Part shown: piece by piece, positions 1 through 7,778 of the stretch
Layout: each line of letters opens with the position of its first letter
Position numbering within the stretch: position 1 is the first letter of the stretch
Translations under genes and position numbers: made by a program
Origin: Leifsonia sp. NPDC080035
GTDB taxonomy: Bacteria > Actinomycetota > Actinomycetes > Actinomycetales > Microbacteriaceae
NCBI RefSeq assembly: GCF_040050925.1
Contig: NZ_CP157390.1
Coordinates: forward strand, 1,178,001-1,242,000
Reading direction: 5' to 3'
DNA length: 64,000 bases
The notes under the pieces: model-generated
Database searches by the model: none
Told to the model about the DNA's origin: nothing
The model's input: the letters and a program-made list of their open reading frames with translations, nothing else

Positions 1-156
1 CTCGGACGACTTGGTGGGCATCGCGACGCCGATGAGGCCGCCGTCTCCACCTCCGTCGCCGGACGACGAGCCGGACGAGGACGAGCATGCCGCGAGCGAC
101 ACGGCGAGGGCGCCGGTGGCCAGACCGGCTGTGATGAGGCGGGTGAGCTTGCGCAC
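1..156 (-). CDS. Sugar ABC transporter substrate-binding lipoprotein (partial, N-terminus only)
   Basis: Only the first 52 codons are in the window; the gene runs off the left edge. The GTG at 156 is preceded by GGAGAAGG at good spacing. The product starts with a lipoprotein signal: positively charged n-region (VRKLTR), hydrophobic core and lipobox LAVSLAAC with Cys24, then a Ser/Gly linker. The mature start LIGVAMPTKSSE is characteristic of ChvE/XylF-type periplasmic sugar-binding proteins of the ABC monosaccharide uptake family. Lying downstream of a LacI repressor gene and behind a LacI-type palindrome (214-223), it is probably the first gene of a sugar uptake operon. The sugar cannot be told from this fragment. 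Confidence 0.8.
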   Translation of the reverse strand, partial: MRKLTRLITAGLATGALAVSLAACSSSSGSSSGDGGGDGGLIGVAMPTKSSE

Positions 157-213
157 TGTGAATCCTTCTCCGTTGAATGCAGTGGTCGGCAGGACGCCGT
201 GTGAGCGATCATA

Positions 214-223
214 TGAGCGCTCA
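214..223. promoter_or_regulatory. LacI-type operator before the sugar-binding protein gene
   Basis: The perfect palindrome TGAGCGCTCA lies 58 bp upstream of the GTG at 156. AGCGCT is the usual centre of LacI-family operators. A close relative (GTGAGCGCTAAC) lies before the neighbouring LacI gene, so the repressor at 452-1474 probably binds both. Confidence 0.65.
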
Positions 224-334
224 CATGGGGAAGATGTTCGCCCATCCTTCGGTCGCGTGTCAACCGTTTCTCCCAGAAATGTGACCGGTCAACGTGCCCG
301 CCGCGCATCCCGCGCCGCCTCCGCGGCCGCCGAA

Positions 335-383
335 GGGCACGTTGTTGTCGCTTTCGGGCGCCGAAAGTGACAACGACGTGCCC
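335..383. repeat. Long near-perfect palindrome in the intergenic region
   Basis: Arms 335-357 and 361-383 are complementary at 21 of 23 positions around a 3-nt loop (GCG). The arms begin GGGCACGT and end CTTTCGG. It lies between the stop of the LacI gene (452) and the operator at 214-223. It could terminate lacI transcription, but no T-tract follows, so a mobile palindromic element is also possible. Nothing else coding is seen in 157-451. Confidence 0.7.
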
Positions 384-451
384 CTCGCGCGACGCGGGGC
401 GGCGCGCGGCGGGTCGGCGGGGCGGCGCGCGCCGGGTCGGCGCGCGGCGCG

Positions 452-1474
452 TCAGCGGGCCGGCGCGGGGCCCGTGGAGCCGCGGACGATCAGCTCCGGC
501 GCGGGGAACGGCGCCTCGAGCGGCGCCTGGCCCTCGATGGCCGCGAGCAGCACCGCGATAGTGCGGCGCCCCACCTCGGCGAAGTCCTGGCGGACCGTCG
601 TGAGCGGCGGCAGGTAGTACGCGGCCTCCGGCACGTCGTCGAAGCCGATCACGCTCACGTCCTCCGGCACGCGCACGCCCGCGTCGTAGAGCGCGCGGAT
701 GAGGCCGAGCGCCATGTGGTCGTTGCCGGCGAAGATCGCGGTGAACGACCGCGCGCCGATCAGCTCCCGGCCGACGCGGTAGCCCCGCTCCGCGGTCCAG
801 TCGCCGAGCAGCGGCGGCCGGGTCTCCAGGTCGGCGGCGGACATCTCGCGCAGGTAGCCGGTCATCCGCGCCTCGGCCTCGATCCAGTCCTGAGGTCCGG
901 CGAGGTGGATGATCTCCGTGTGGCCCAGCTCGATCAGGTGCCGCACCGCCCGCCGGGCGCCCTCGATCTGGTCGGCGCCGAGTGCCGTGGGCGAGGAGGT
1001 GGGCGACGCCTGCAGAGTGAGGTGCGGGATGCGCAGGGTGGCAGCGTCCAGCACCCGGGACACCCGGATCTGCGGAGCGATCACGACGATCCCCTCGACG
1101 CCCTGCTCCAGCAGGTGCCCGAGGCCGGAGCGGATGGACGCCTCGTCGCGGCCGTCGATGTTGGCCGTGACGGTCAGGTAGCCTGCAGCGCGCGCGGCGA
1201 CCTCGATCGCCTGGATGCTCGAGGCCGGACCCCAGAGCAGGCTCTCCGCGGAGAGGATCCCGACGGTGCGTGTCCGGCTGGTCACGAGCGCGCGCGCCGC
1301 GGAGCTCGGCCGGTAGTCCAGCTGCTCCATCGCCGCGAGCACGCGGTCCCTGGTCTCGGCGCGCAGGCTCGGGTGGTCGTTGAGCACGCGCGAGACGGTC
1401 TGGTGCGACACTCCCGCGGCTCGCGCGACGTCGTAGATGGTCGGCGCGCGATCCGTCGGCGACGACTCGGACAT
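452..1474 (-). CDS. LacI-family transcriptional repressor
   Basis: A 340-residue LacI/GalR regulator. The N-terminal helix-turn-helix (about residues 12-60) reads TIYDVARAAGVSHQTVSRVLN, split here by its turn, followed by a hinge helix with the usual ARALV. The rest is a periplasmic-binding-protein-like effector domain ending in the family tail LIVRGS. The ATG at 1474 follows AAGGGG at 5 nt. A LacI-type operator lies upstream at 1523-1534 and another before the sugar-binding protein gene at 214-223, so it probably represses itself and that sugar uptake operon. The effector is likely a sugar but cannot be named. Confidence 0.93.
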   Translation of the reverse strand: MSESSPTDRAPTIYDVARAAGVSHQTVSRVLNDHPSLRAETRDRVLAAMEQLDYRPSSAARALVTSRTRTVGILSAESLLWGPASSIQAIEVAARAAGYLTVTANIDGRDEASIRSGLGHLLEQGVEGIVVIAPQIRVSRVLDAATLRIPHLTLQASPTSSPTALGADQIEGARRAVRHLIELGHTEIIHLAGPQDWIEAEARMTGYLREMSAADLETRPPLLGDWTAERGYRVGRELIGARSFTAIFAGNDHMALGLIRALYDAGVRVPEDVSVIGFDDVPEAAYYLPPLTTVRQDFAEVGRRTIAVLLAAIEGQAPLEAPFPAPELIVRGSTGPAPAR

Positions 1475-1522
1475 CGAAACCCCTTCAGTGGTAACGGACG
1501 CTACCCTATGGGATCAGGCCGT

Positions 1523-1534
1523 GTGAGCGCTAAC
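1523..1534. promoter_or_regulatory. LacI-type operator, autoregulatory
   Basis: GTGAGCGCTAAC is a near-palindrome (10 of 12 symmetric) 49 bp upstream of the LacI start at 1474. It shares TGAGCGCT with the operator at 214-223. Confidence 0.6.
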
Positions 1535-1567
1535 GCAGTCCGCTCGCACCCCCGTCGCGGTCACTGT

Positions 1568-1637
1568 CGCCATCGCTTCCGGAGTTGTTCACGCTCCGCC
1601 GCGGCGTGTTGCGGGAAGAACTCCGGAAGCGATGGCG
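1568..1637. terminator. Large stem-loop after the GH3 operon
   Basis: Arms 1568-1590 and 1615-1637 are complementary at 22 of 23 positions, with a second small stem (ACGC/GCGT) inside the 24-nt loop. It starts 9 bp after the stop of the GH3 gene (1647), so it can end that operon on the minus strand. There is no T-tract, and the size is unusual for an ordinary terminator. Confidence 0.6.
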
Positions 1638-1646
1638 GGGACGCCG

Positions 1647-3923
1647 TCAGCGCACGGTGAAGGGTGCGCCGAGGAGGTCGGCGGGGCGCGAAGACGAGCC
1701 GACCAGCAGCTCGAAGTCACCCGCCTCGACCAGGCGGACGCCGTCCGCGTCCACGATCGTGCACTCCGCGACCGGGAGCGTCAGCCGCACCCGCGCGAAC
1801 TCGCCGGGCGCGAGGTCCACCTGGCGGTACGCCTTCAGCTCGCGATCCGTCCAGCTCACGCTCGTGACCGTGTCCCGCACGTACAGCTGCACGGTCTCCC
1901 GCGCCGGGCGGTCGCCGGTGTTGCGCACCGTGACCTCCGCCTCGATCAGGTCACCGGCGCCGAGCTCTGTGCGCGCGAGTGCCAGGTCGGCGTACTCGAC
2001 GGTCGTGTACGAGAGGCCCTGGCCGAACGCCCAGGCGGGCTCCTGCGTGAGATCCGCATAGCGGTCGCCGTGCTGCCCGCGCAGCTGGTTGTAGTACGTC
2101 GGCTGCTGGCCGGCGTGGCGGGCGAACGAGATGGGCAGCCGGCCGGAGGGCTCGATGGCCCCGGTGATCAGCTCGGCCAGCGCCCGGCCGCCGAGCATCC
2201 CTGGGTTCGCCGCCCAGATCACCGCGGCCGCGTCGGCGACCGACGGCGGGAGCACGAGCGGCTTGGAGGCGAGCAGGATCACGACCACCGGCTTCCCGGT
2301 GGCGATCAGCGCGTCGAGCAGTGCGTTCTGCCCGCCGATCAGCTCCAGCGTCGCCGTGGAGCGGCCCTCGCCGACCAGCTCGATCCGGTCGCCGACGACG
2401 GCGACGACCACATCCGACTCCGACGCGGCGGCGACCGCCTCCGCGATCAGACCGGCGTCGGGCGGGCACGGCACAACGAGTGGGGGCCGGGGCTGACCGT
2501 CCGGGAACGTGCTGCCGAGCGGATCCTCCGCGAGCGTGAGGATGTCGGCGCCACGGGCGTGGCGGACGTCGAGGCCGTCCACGGCCTCGAGCCCGTCGAG
2601 CACCGTCGTGATCATCTCGCGCGGCTGGCCGTCCAGCCAGCCCGCCTGGCCGGATCCGCCGGCCCAGTCGCCGAGCTGGGTCTGCGCGTCGTCGGCGAGC
2701 GGCCCGACGACCGCGACGCGGACCGGAGCGGCCGGCGCGCCGGCCGCGAGCGGCAGCGTCCCGTCGTTCTCCAGCAGCACGAGGGAGCGGCGGGCGACCT
2801 CCAGGTTGAGCGCGGCGTGATCGGCGCTGCCGACCACGGCGTCCATGCGCTCGGAGGGCAGGCGCGGGTCCTCGAAGAGCCCGAGGTCGAACTTGAGCGT
2901 GAGGATGCGCGCGACGGCCGCGTCGAACGCGTCCTCGGCGAGCAGCCCCCTGGCCACCGCCTCCAGCGCGCCCTCGAAGAACAGCGGCGTGGTCATCACC
3001 ATGTCGTTGCCGGCCTTCACGGCCGCGGCGGCGGCGTGCGCGTAGTCCGGTTGCACCTTCTGCTCCCAGACCATGCGGCCCACGTTGTCCCAGTCGGTGA
3101 TGAGCGTCCCGGTGTAGCCCCACTCGCCGCGGAGCACCTCGCTGAGCAGCCAGTCGTTCACGGTGATCGGCACGCCGTCGGTGCTCTGGTAGCCGAGCAT
3201 GAAGGTGCGGCAGCCCTCGCGGGCGACGCGCTCGAACGGCGGCAGGAACCAGCTGCGCAGCTTCCGCCGGGAGATGTCCGCCTCGCTCGCGTCGCGGCCG
3301 CCCTGCGTCTCCGAGTAGCCGGCGAAGTGCTTGGCCGTGGCGAGGATCGCCGTCGGGTCGTCGAGGCCGTCGCCCTGGTAACCGCGGACCATCGCGCTCG
3401 CGAGCTCGCCGATGAGGTACGGGTCCTCGCCGAACGTCTCGCTCACCCGGCCCCAGCGCAGGTCGCGGGCGATGCAGAGCACCGGCGAGAACGTCCAGTG
3501 CACGCCGGTGACGGCGACCTCCTCCGCGGTGGCGCGCGCGACGCGCTCGATCAGCTCCGCATCCCACGACGCCGCCATCCCGAGCTGGGTGGGGTAGATG
3601 GTGGCGCCCGGCCAGAACGAGTGGCCGTGGATGCAGTCCTCGCCGACCAGCAGCGGGATGCGCAGCCGGGTCTGCGAGGTGAGTCGGTTCGCCTCCAGGA
3701 TGCGCTCCGGGGAGGTGTGCAGGATGGAGCCGGCGTGACGGCGCAGGATGTGGTCCTGCAGATCGTCCCGCGCATCCAGCTGCAGCATCTGGCCGACCTT
3801 CTCCTCGACCGTCATGCGGTCGAGGAGGTCGGCGACGCGCTCGGCGGTGGTCAGCGACGGGTCCTGGTACGGTAGCGCTCCTTCGGGGTGGACGGCCTGC
3901 GTGCTGGGCAGGGTCGACGTCAT
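1647..3923 (-). CDS. Glycoside hydrolase family 3 beta-glycosidase
   Basis: A 758-residue GH3 enzyme without a signal peptide, so probably cytoplasmic. The N-terminal TIM-barrel domain includes MTVEEKVGQML near residue 30, the substrate-binding region AKHFAGYSETQGGRD and LITDW with Asp277 in the position of the GH3 nucleophile. Then come the alpha/beta sandwich domain (VVAVVGD) and a C-terminal fibronectin III-like domain (VTVRNTGDRPARETVQLYV). Such enzymes remove beta-linked glucose or xylose from short oligosaccharides. The ATG at 3923 overlaps the permease stop by 4 bp, making it the last gene of the ABC operon. It probably hydrolyses what the transporter imports. An open frame continues upstream to 4433 but covers the permease and is not used. 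Confidence 0.93.
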   Translation of the reverse strand: MTSTLPSTQAVHPEGALPYQDPSLTTAERVADLLDRMTVEEKVGQMLQLDARDDLQDHILRRHAGSILHTSPERILEANRLTSQTRLRIPLLVGEDCIHGHSFWPGATIYPTQLGMAASWDAELIERVARATAEEVAVTGVHWTFSPVLCIARDLRWGRVSETFGEDPYLIGELASAMVRGYQGDGLDDPTAILATAKHFAGYSETQGGRDASEADISRRKLRSWFLPPFERVAREGCRTFMLGYQSTDGVPITVNDWLLSEVLRGEWGYTGTLITDWDNVGRMVWEQKVQPDYAHAAAAAVKAGNDMVMTTPLFFEGALEAVARGLLAEDAFDAAVARILTLKFDLGLFEDPRLPSERMDAVVGSADHAALNLEVARRSLVLLENDGTLPLAAGAPAAPVRVAVVGPLADDAQTQLGDWAGGSGQAGWLDGQPREMITTVLDGLEAVDGLDVRHARGADILTLAEDPLGSTFPDGQPRPPLVVPCPPDAGLIAEAVAAASESDVVVAVVGDRIELVGEGRSTATLELIGGQNALLDALIATGKPVVVILLASKPLVLPPSVADAAAVIWAANPGMLGGRALAELITGAIEPSGRLPISFARHAGQQPTYYNQLRGQHGDRYADLTQEPAWAFGQGLSYTTVEYADLALARTELGAGDLIEAEVTVRNTGDRPARETVQLYVRDTVTSVSWTDRELKAYRQVDLAPGEFARVRLTLPVAECTIVDADGVRLVEAGDFELLVGSSSRPADLLGAPFTVR

Positions 3924-4987
3924 TCGGTGGTGCCTTCCGTTGTGCGGACCTGGGTGACGGTGTCGTTGATGTTCAGGCCCTTCTTCTTCATGGCGCGGGC
4001 GCGCTCGCCTGCGGAGCGCAGCCGCGGGTTGACGTACTCGTCGATGCCGAAGTTGATCAGGGACAGGGCCGTGCCGAGCAGGGCGATGCAGAGTCCCGCG
4101 GGCACGTACCACCACCAGTAGTCGGGGAATGCGTTGTTCTGCTGCGCCCAGAACAGGATGGTGCCCCAGTTCAGGTTCGACACCGGGATGACGCCGACGA
4201 ACGCGAGGGTCGTCAGTCCGAGCACGGCCGCGGTCATGGTGCCGACGAAGCTGGAGGCGATGATCGCCATCAGGTTCGGCAGCATCTCGACCAGGATGAT
4301 GCGGTGCAGCGGCTCGCCGTTGGCGCGCGCGGCCTGGATGAAGTCGCGGTTGCGCAGCGACATCGTCTGGGCGCGCAGCACGCGCGCGCCCCAGGCCCAG
4401 CCGGTGAGGCCGAGCACGCCGGCGATGAGCCACAGCGGCGGGTCCTCGAACTGCGAGGCCACGATGATCATCAGCGGCAGCGCGGGGATGACGAGGAACA
4501 CATTCGACAGCGCGGACAGGGATTCGCTCTTCCAGCCGCGCAGGTAGCCGGCGGTGACGCCGATGGCGATCGCGACGACCGTGGCCATGATGGTCGCCAG
4601 GAAGCCCACGATGAGGACGCCGCGGGTGCCGTAGACCACCTGGGCGAACACGTCCTGGCCGATGTGCGTCGTTCCGAGCAGGTGTTTGAACGACGGCGGC
4701 TGCAGCGTCTCGTCGAGGTGCTGCGCGTTCGGGTCGCCCGGAACGATCAGCGGGGCGAAGATCGCGACGAGCACGAAGACGCCCATGATGATGAGACCGG
4801 TCGCTGACTTCCGGTTGCTGAACATCGCGAGCGACGCGCGCAGCTGGGAGCCGAACGTGACCTTCGCCCGCGTGGCGGGGAGCGGTCGCGCGGCGAGCAC
4901 GTGCGCGGTCTCCGGGACGCCGATGCCCGTGGGCTGCGCCTCGGCCGGCGCCTTCTCGGTGGCGGGGTCGGGAGAGATGCGGGTCAT
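3920..4987 (-). CDS. ABC transporter permease (DppC/OppC type)
   Basis: A 355-residue inner-membrane permease of the dipeptide/oligopeptide class. It has a charged cytoplasmic N-terminus, a first membrane helix (GLIIMGVFVLVAIFAPLIV), the DppC-type periplasmic segment with HLLGTTHIGQDVF, and further helices. An EAA-like loop (ARANGEPLHRIILVEMLPN) contacts the ATPases. The C-terminal extension after RLR is hydrophilic. The ATG at 4987 lies 2 bp after the stop of the partner permease. With the GH3 enzyme in the same operon, the substrate is more likely a beta-linked oligosaccharide than a peptide; Opp-family transporters that carry cello- or mannooligosaccharides are known in other bacteria. Confidence 0.92.
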   Translation of the reverse strand: MTRISPDPATEKAPAEAQPTGIGVPETAHVLAARPLPATRAKVTFGSQLRASLAMFSNRKSATGLIIMGVFVLVAIFAPLIVPGDPNAQHLDETLQPPSFKHLLGTTHIGQDVFAQVVYGTRGVLIVGFLATIMATVVAIAIGVTAGYLRGWKSESLSALSNVFLVIPALPLMIIVASQFEDPPLWLIAGVLGLTGWAWGARVLRAQTMSLRNRDFIQAARANGEPLHRIILVEMLPNLMAIIASSFVGTMTAAVLGLTTLAFVGVIPVSNLNWGTILFWAQQNNAFPDYWWWYVPAGLCIALLGTALSLINFGIDEYVNPRLRSAGERARAMKKKGLNINDTVTQVRTTEGTTE

Positions 4988-4989
4988 GG

Positions 4990-6060
4990 TCAGGCCTCCG
5001 TCTGGCGGGTGCGCGGGTCGAGGATGGCGTAGGCGATGTCCGCCAGGATGTTCGCCACCAGCACCGCCAGGACGAGCACGAGGAAGATGCCCTGCATCAG
5101 CGCGTAGTCCTTGGCGCTGGTCGCGTTGAGCAGCAGCAGTCCGATGCCGGGATAGGAGAAGATCATCTCCATCACGAGCGTGCCGCCGACGATGAAGCCG
5201 AGCGCGAGCGCGAAGCTCTGGATCTGCGGGAGCACGGCGTTGCGGGCCGCGTAGCGCCACATCACCCGCCGGTTCGGCATGCCCTTGGCCTGCGCGACGG
5301 TGATGTAGTCCTCGTCGAGCACCGTGAGCATCATGTTCCGCATCCCGAGCACCCAGCCGCCGAGGGAGACGACCACGATGGTCGCCACCGGGAGGATGGC
5401 GTGCGAGACGACCTCGCCGATGAACTCCCCGTTCCAGCCCGGGTCGACGCCGAGCCCGAAGGCGTGCCCGGCGGGGAACCAGCCGAGCGTGGTCGAGAAC
5501 ACGGCGATGAAGATCAGCCCGAGCCAGAAGTACGGGATGGCGCCGAGGAACGTGGTCACCGGGACGAACACGTCCAGCCTGCTGCCACGCTTCCAGCCGA
5601 TCACCGCGCCGAGGGCCGTGCCCGTGACGAACGAGATGATGGTGGCGACGCCGACCAGGCCGAGCGTCCAGGGCAGGGCGGAGCCGATGGCCTGGCCGAC
5701 CGGGGCCATGCCCGCGGAGATCGAGTAGCCGAGGTCGCCGTGCAGCAGGTTCCCCCAGTACTCGAGGTACTGCTGCCAGAGCGGGACGGACTTGTCCAGG
5801 CCGAACAGCGCCCGCAGCGCGTGCTCGGCGTCCGGGGTGAGCTCGCCTCGGCTGCGCGCCATGTACGAGTCCACCGCGTCGCCCTTCATCATGCGCGGCA
5901 GGAAGAAGTTGATCGTGATGGCGGCCCACGCGGTGAACACGTAGAACGCCACGCGCCCGCCGATGAAGCGCCAGGGCACGCGACGCCCGCTGCGCTCCGC
6001 ACGGGCGGCCGTCGTCCCGACGAGCGTCGGGTCGACCGTTGCTTGCGAATCCGCGCTCAT
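4990..6060 (-). CDS. ABC transporter permease (DppB/OppB type)
   Basis: A 356-residue permease and the partner of the DppC-type gene downstream. The first helix (VAFYVFTAWAAITINFFLPR) is followed by a long periplasmic loop and five more helices. The EAA loop AQAKGMPNRRVMWRYAARNA and the C-terminal LADIAYAILDPRTR are standard for the DppB family. Its ATG at 6060 overlaps the upstream ATPase stop by 4 bp. Together the two permeases form the channel of the transporter. Confidence 0.93.
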   Translation of the reverse strand: MSADSQATVDPTLVGTTAARAERSGRRVPWRFIGGRVAFYVFTAWAAITINFFLPRMMKGDAVDSYMARSRGELTPDAEHALRALFGLDKSVPLWQQYLEYWGNLLHGDLGYSISAGMAPVGQAIGSALPWTLGLVGVATIISFVTGTALGAVIGWKRGSRLDVFVPVTTFLGAIPYFWLGLIFIAVFSTTLGWFPAGHAFGLGVDPGWNGEFIGEVVSHAILPVATIVVVSLGGWVLGMRNMMLTVLDEDYITVAQAKGMPNRRVMWRYAARNAVLPQIQSFALALGFIVGGTLVMEMIFSYPGIGLLLLNATSAKDYALMQGIFLVLVLAVLVANILADIAYAILDPRTRQTEA

Positions 6061-6869
6061 CGCGCACCTCCCGAGGTCTGTGCCGACAGTTCCCGGAAGT
6101 GCTTCTCGGGGTCGGGCGATGCTGCGCGCAGTTCGCGCGTGTACGGGTCGCTCGGGTTCAGGATGACGTCGTCCGCCGTTCCGCGCTCGACGACCCTGCC
6201 CTGGTTCAGCACCATGATCTCGTCGCTGAAGTGGCGGGCGGTCGCCAGGTCGTGGGTGATGTACAGCACGCCGAGCCCCTCCTCGCGCTGCAGGTCGGCG
6301 AGCAGGTTGAGCACGCCGAGACGGATCGAGACATCCAGCATGGACACCGGCTCGTCGGCGACGAGGAGCGCAGGACGGGACGCCAGCGCCCGCGCGATCG
6401 CGACACGTTGACGCTGGCCGCCGGAGAGCTCGTGCGGGCGGCGATCGATCACCGCGTCCGCGTCCAGGCGCACCCGGAGCAGGAGGCGGCGCACCTCGTC
6501 GTCGACCTGCTTGCGCGGGACGACGTCGTCGAGCCGCAGCGGGCGCTCGATGTGGTGACGGATGGAGTGGTACGGGTTCAGCGAGGCGAACGGGTCCTGG
6601 AACACCATCCGCAGCTGCTGGCGGTACTTCCGCAGCCGCTTGCCGGAGCGCGGGATCGGCTCGCCGTCGAGCAGCACCTCTCCGCTCGTCGGCGTCTCCA
6701 GCTGGGTGAGGATCTTCGCGATCGTCGACTTGCCGCTGCCCGACTGTCCGACCAGGCCGATCGTCTGCCGCGATGTGAGGGTGAAGCTGACGTCGTCGAG
6801 CGCCTTGAGCTGACCGGCGCCGCGGACGTTGTAGAGCTTCGTGACGTTCTTGAACTCGAGCGTGGTCAT
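6057..6869 (-). CDS. ABC transporter ATP-binding protein (DppF/OppF type)
   Basis: A 270-residue nucleotide-binding subunit. Walker A is GQSGSGKST, the signature is LSGGQRQR, Walker B is LLVADEPVS, and the switch His lies in YITHDL. The insert QLRMVFQDPFASLNP and the C-terminal YTRELRAA are typical of oligopeptide-class ATPases. It overlaps the neighbouring ATPase and permease genes by 4 bp each, so translation is coupled. Confidence 0.93.
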   Translation of the reverse strand: MTTLEFKNVTKLYNVRGAGQLKALDDVSFTLTSRQTIGLVGQSGSGKSTIAKILTQLETPTSGEVLLDGEPIPRSGKRLRKYRQQLRMVFQDPFASLNPYHSIRHHIERPLRLDDVVPRKQVDDEVRRLLLRVRLDADAVIDRRPHELSGGQRQRVAIARALASRPALLVADEPVSMLDVSIRLGVLNLLADLQREEGLGVLYITHDLATARHFSDEIMVLNQGRVVERGTADDVILNPSDPYTRELRAASPDPEKHFRELSAQTSGGAR

Positions 6870-7696
6870 CGTGCGACCACTCCTCTCTCTCCGGTCAGGC
6901 GCGGGAACGACGCGAGCAGCTTGCGGGTGTACTCGTGCTGCGGGTTCTCCCAGATCTGCTCGGCCGTCGCCAGTTCGACGATCTCGCCCTCGCGCATGAT
7001 CGCGATGCGGTCGCTGATCTCCAGCAGCAGCGGCAGGTCGTGGGTGATGAAGACGACAGAGAAGCCGAACTCGTGGCGCAGCTGCGAGATCTGCTTGAGG
7101 ATCTCGCGCTGCACGAGCACGTCGAGCGCGGTCGTCGGCTCGTCCATCACCATCAGCTGGGGACGGAGGGCGAGGGCCATCGCGATCATCACGCGCTGGC
7201 GCATCCCGCCGGAGAGCTCGTGCGGGAAGGAGCGCGCCCTCTGGCCGCCGACCTTGACGATCTCGAGCAGCTCGACGACCGCGGCCCGGCGCTCGGCGCG
7301 GCTCAGTTCCGGCCGGTGCACGAGGAACACGTCGTCGAGCTGGGAGCCGATCGTCGCCACCGGGTTCAGGGCGTTCATCGCCCCCTGGAAGACCATCGAG
7401 ATCTTGTCCCAGCGGAACCGGCGCATCTGCTCGACGTCGAGGGCGTTGATGTCGACGTCGTCGCCGCCCTTGTCGTGGAAGACGACGCTGCCGCTGGTGA
7501 TGACCGCCGGCGGACGGAGGAGCCGCTGGACGCCGTAGGCCAGGGTGGTCTTACCGCAGCCGCTCTCGCCGGCGAGGCCGACGATCTCGCCGCGCTGGAT
7601 GTCGAGGGTGACGTTCTTGACCGCCGCGACGGGCGGGTCCACGTCGTACACGACCGAGAAGTCGCGCACCGAGAGAAGGGAGTCTGTCATGGGCAC
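6866..7696 (-). CDS. ABC transporter ATP-binding protein (DppD/OppD type)
   Basis: A 276-residue nucleotide-binding subunit with Walker A GESGCGKTT, signature LSGGMRQR, Walker B LMVMDEPTTALD and the switch FITHDL. It pairs with the next gene to form the ATPase dimer. I chose the GTG at 7696 because AGGA sits 7 nt before it. An ATG at 7690 is possible but spaced worse. The gap of 82 bp to the binding-protein gene shows no clear terminator, so one operon is likely. Confidence 0.92.
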   Translation of the reverse strand: MPMTDSLLSVRDFSVVYDVDPPVAAVKNVTLDIQRGEIVGLAGESGCGKTTLAYGVQRLLRPPAVITSGSVVFHDKGGDDVDINALDVEQMRRFRWDKISMVFQGAMNALNPVATIGSQLDDVFLVHRPELSRAERRAAVVELLEIVKVGGQRARSFPHELSGGMRQRVMIAMALALRPQLMVMDEPTTALDVLVQREILKQISQLRHEFGFSVVFITHDLPLLLEISDRIAIMREGEIVELATAEQIWENPQHEYTRKLLASFPRLTGERGVVAR

Positions 7697-7778
7697 ATCG
7701 CTTTCCTGCTGTCCGCGACGCGTCCGGGGCGGACTCGGGTCGTGAGACCGTGGTCCACCCCGGACGCGGGTGGGGTGG

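Noticed and set aside
3924..4433. Upstream extension of the GH3 reading frame to 4433
   Set aside because: The translation there is Arg/His/Pro-rich and lies over the clearly coding DppC-type permease; ATG 3923 has the normal GH3 start and a 4-bp overlap.
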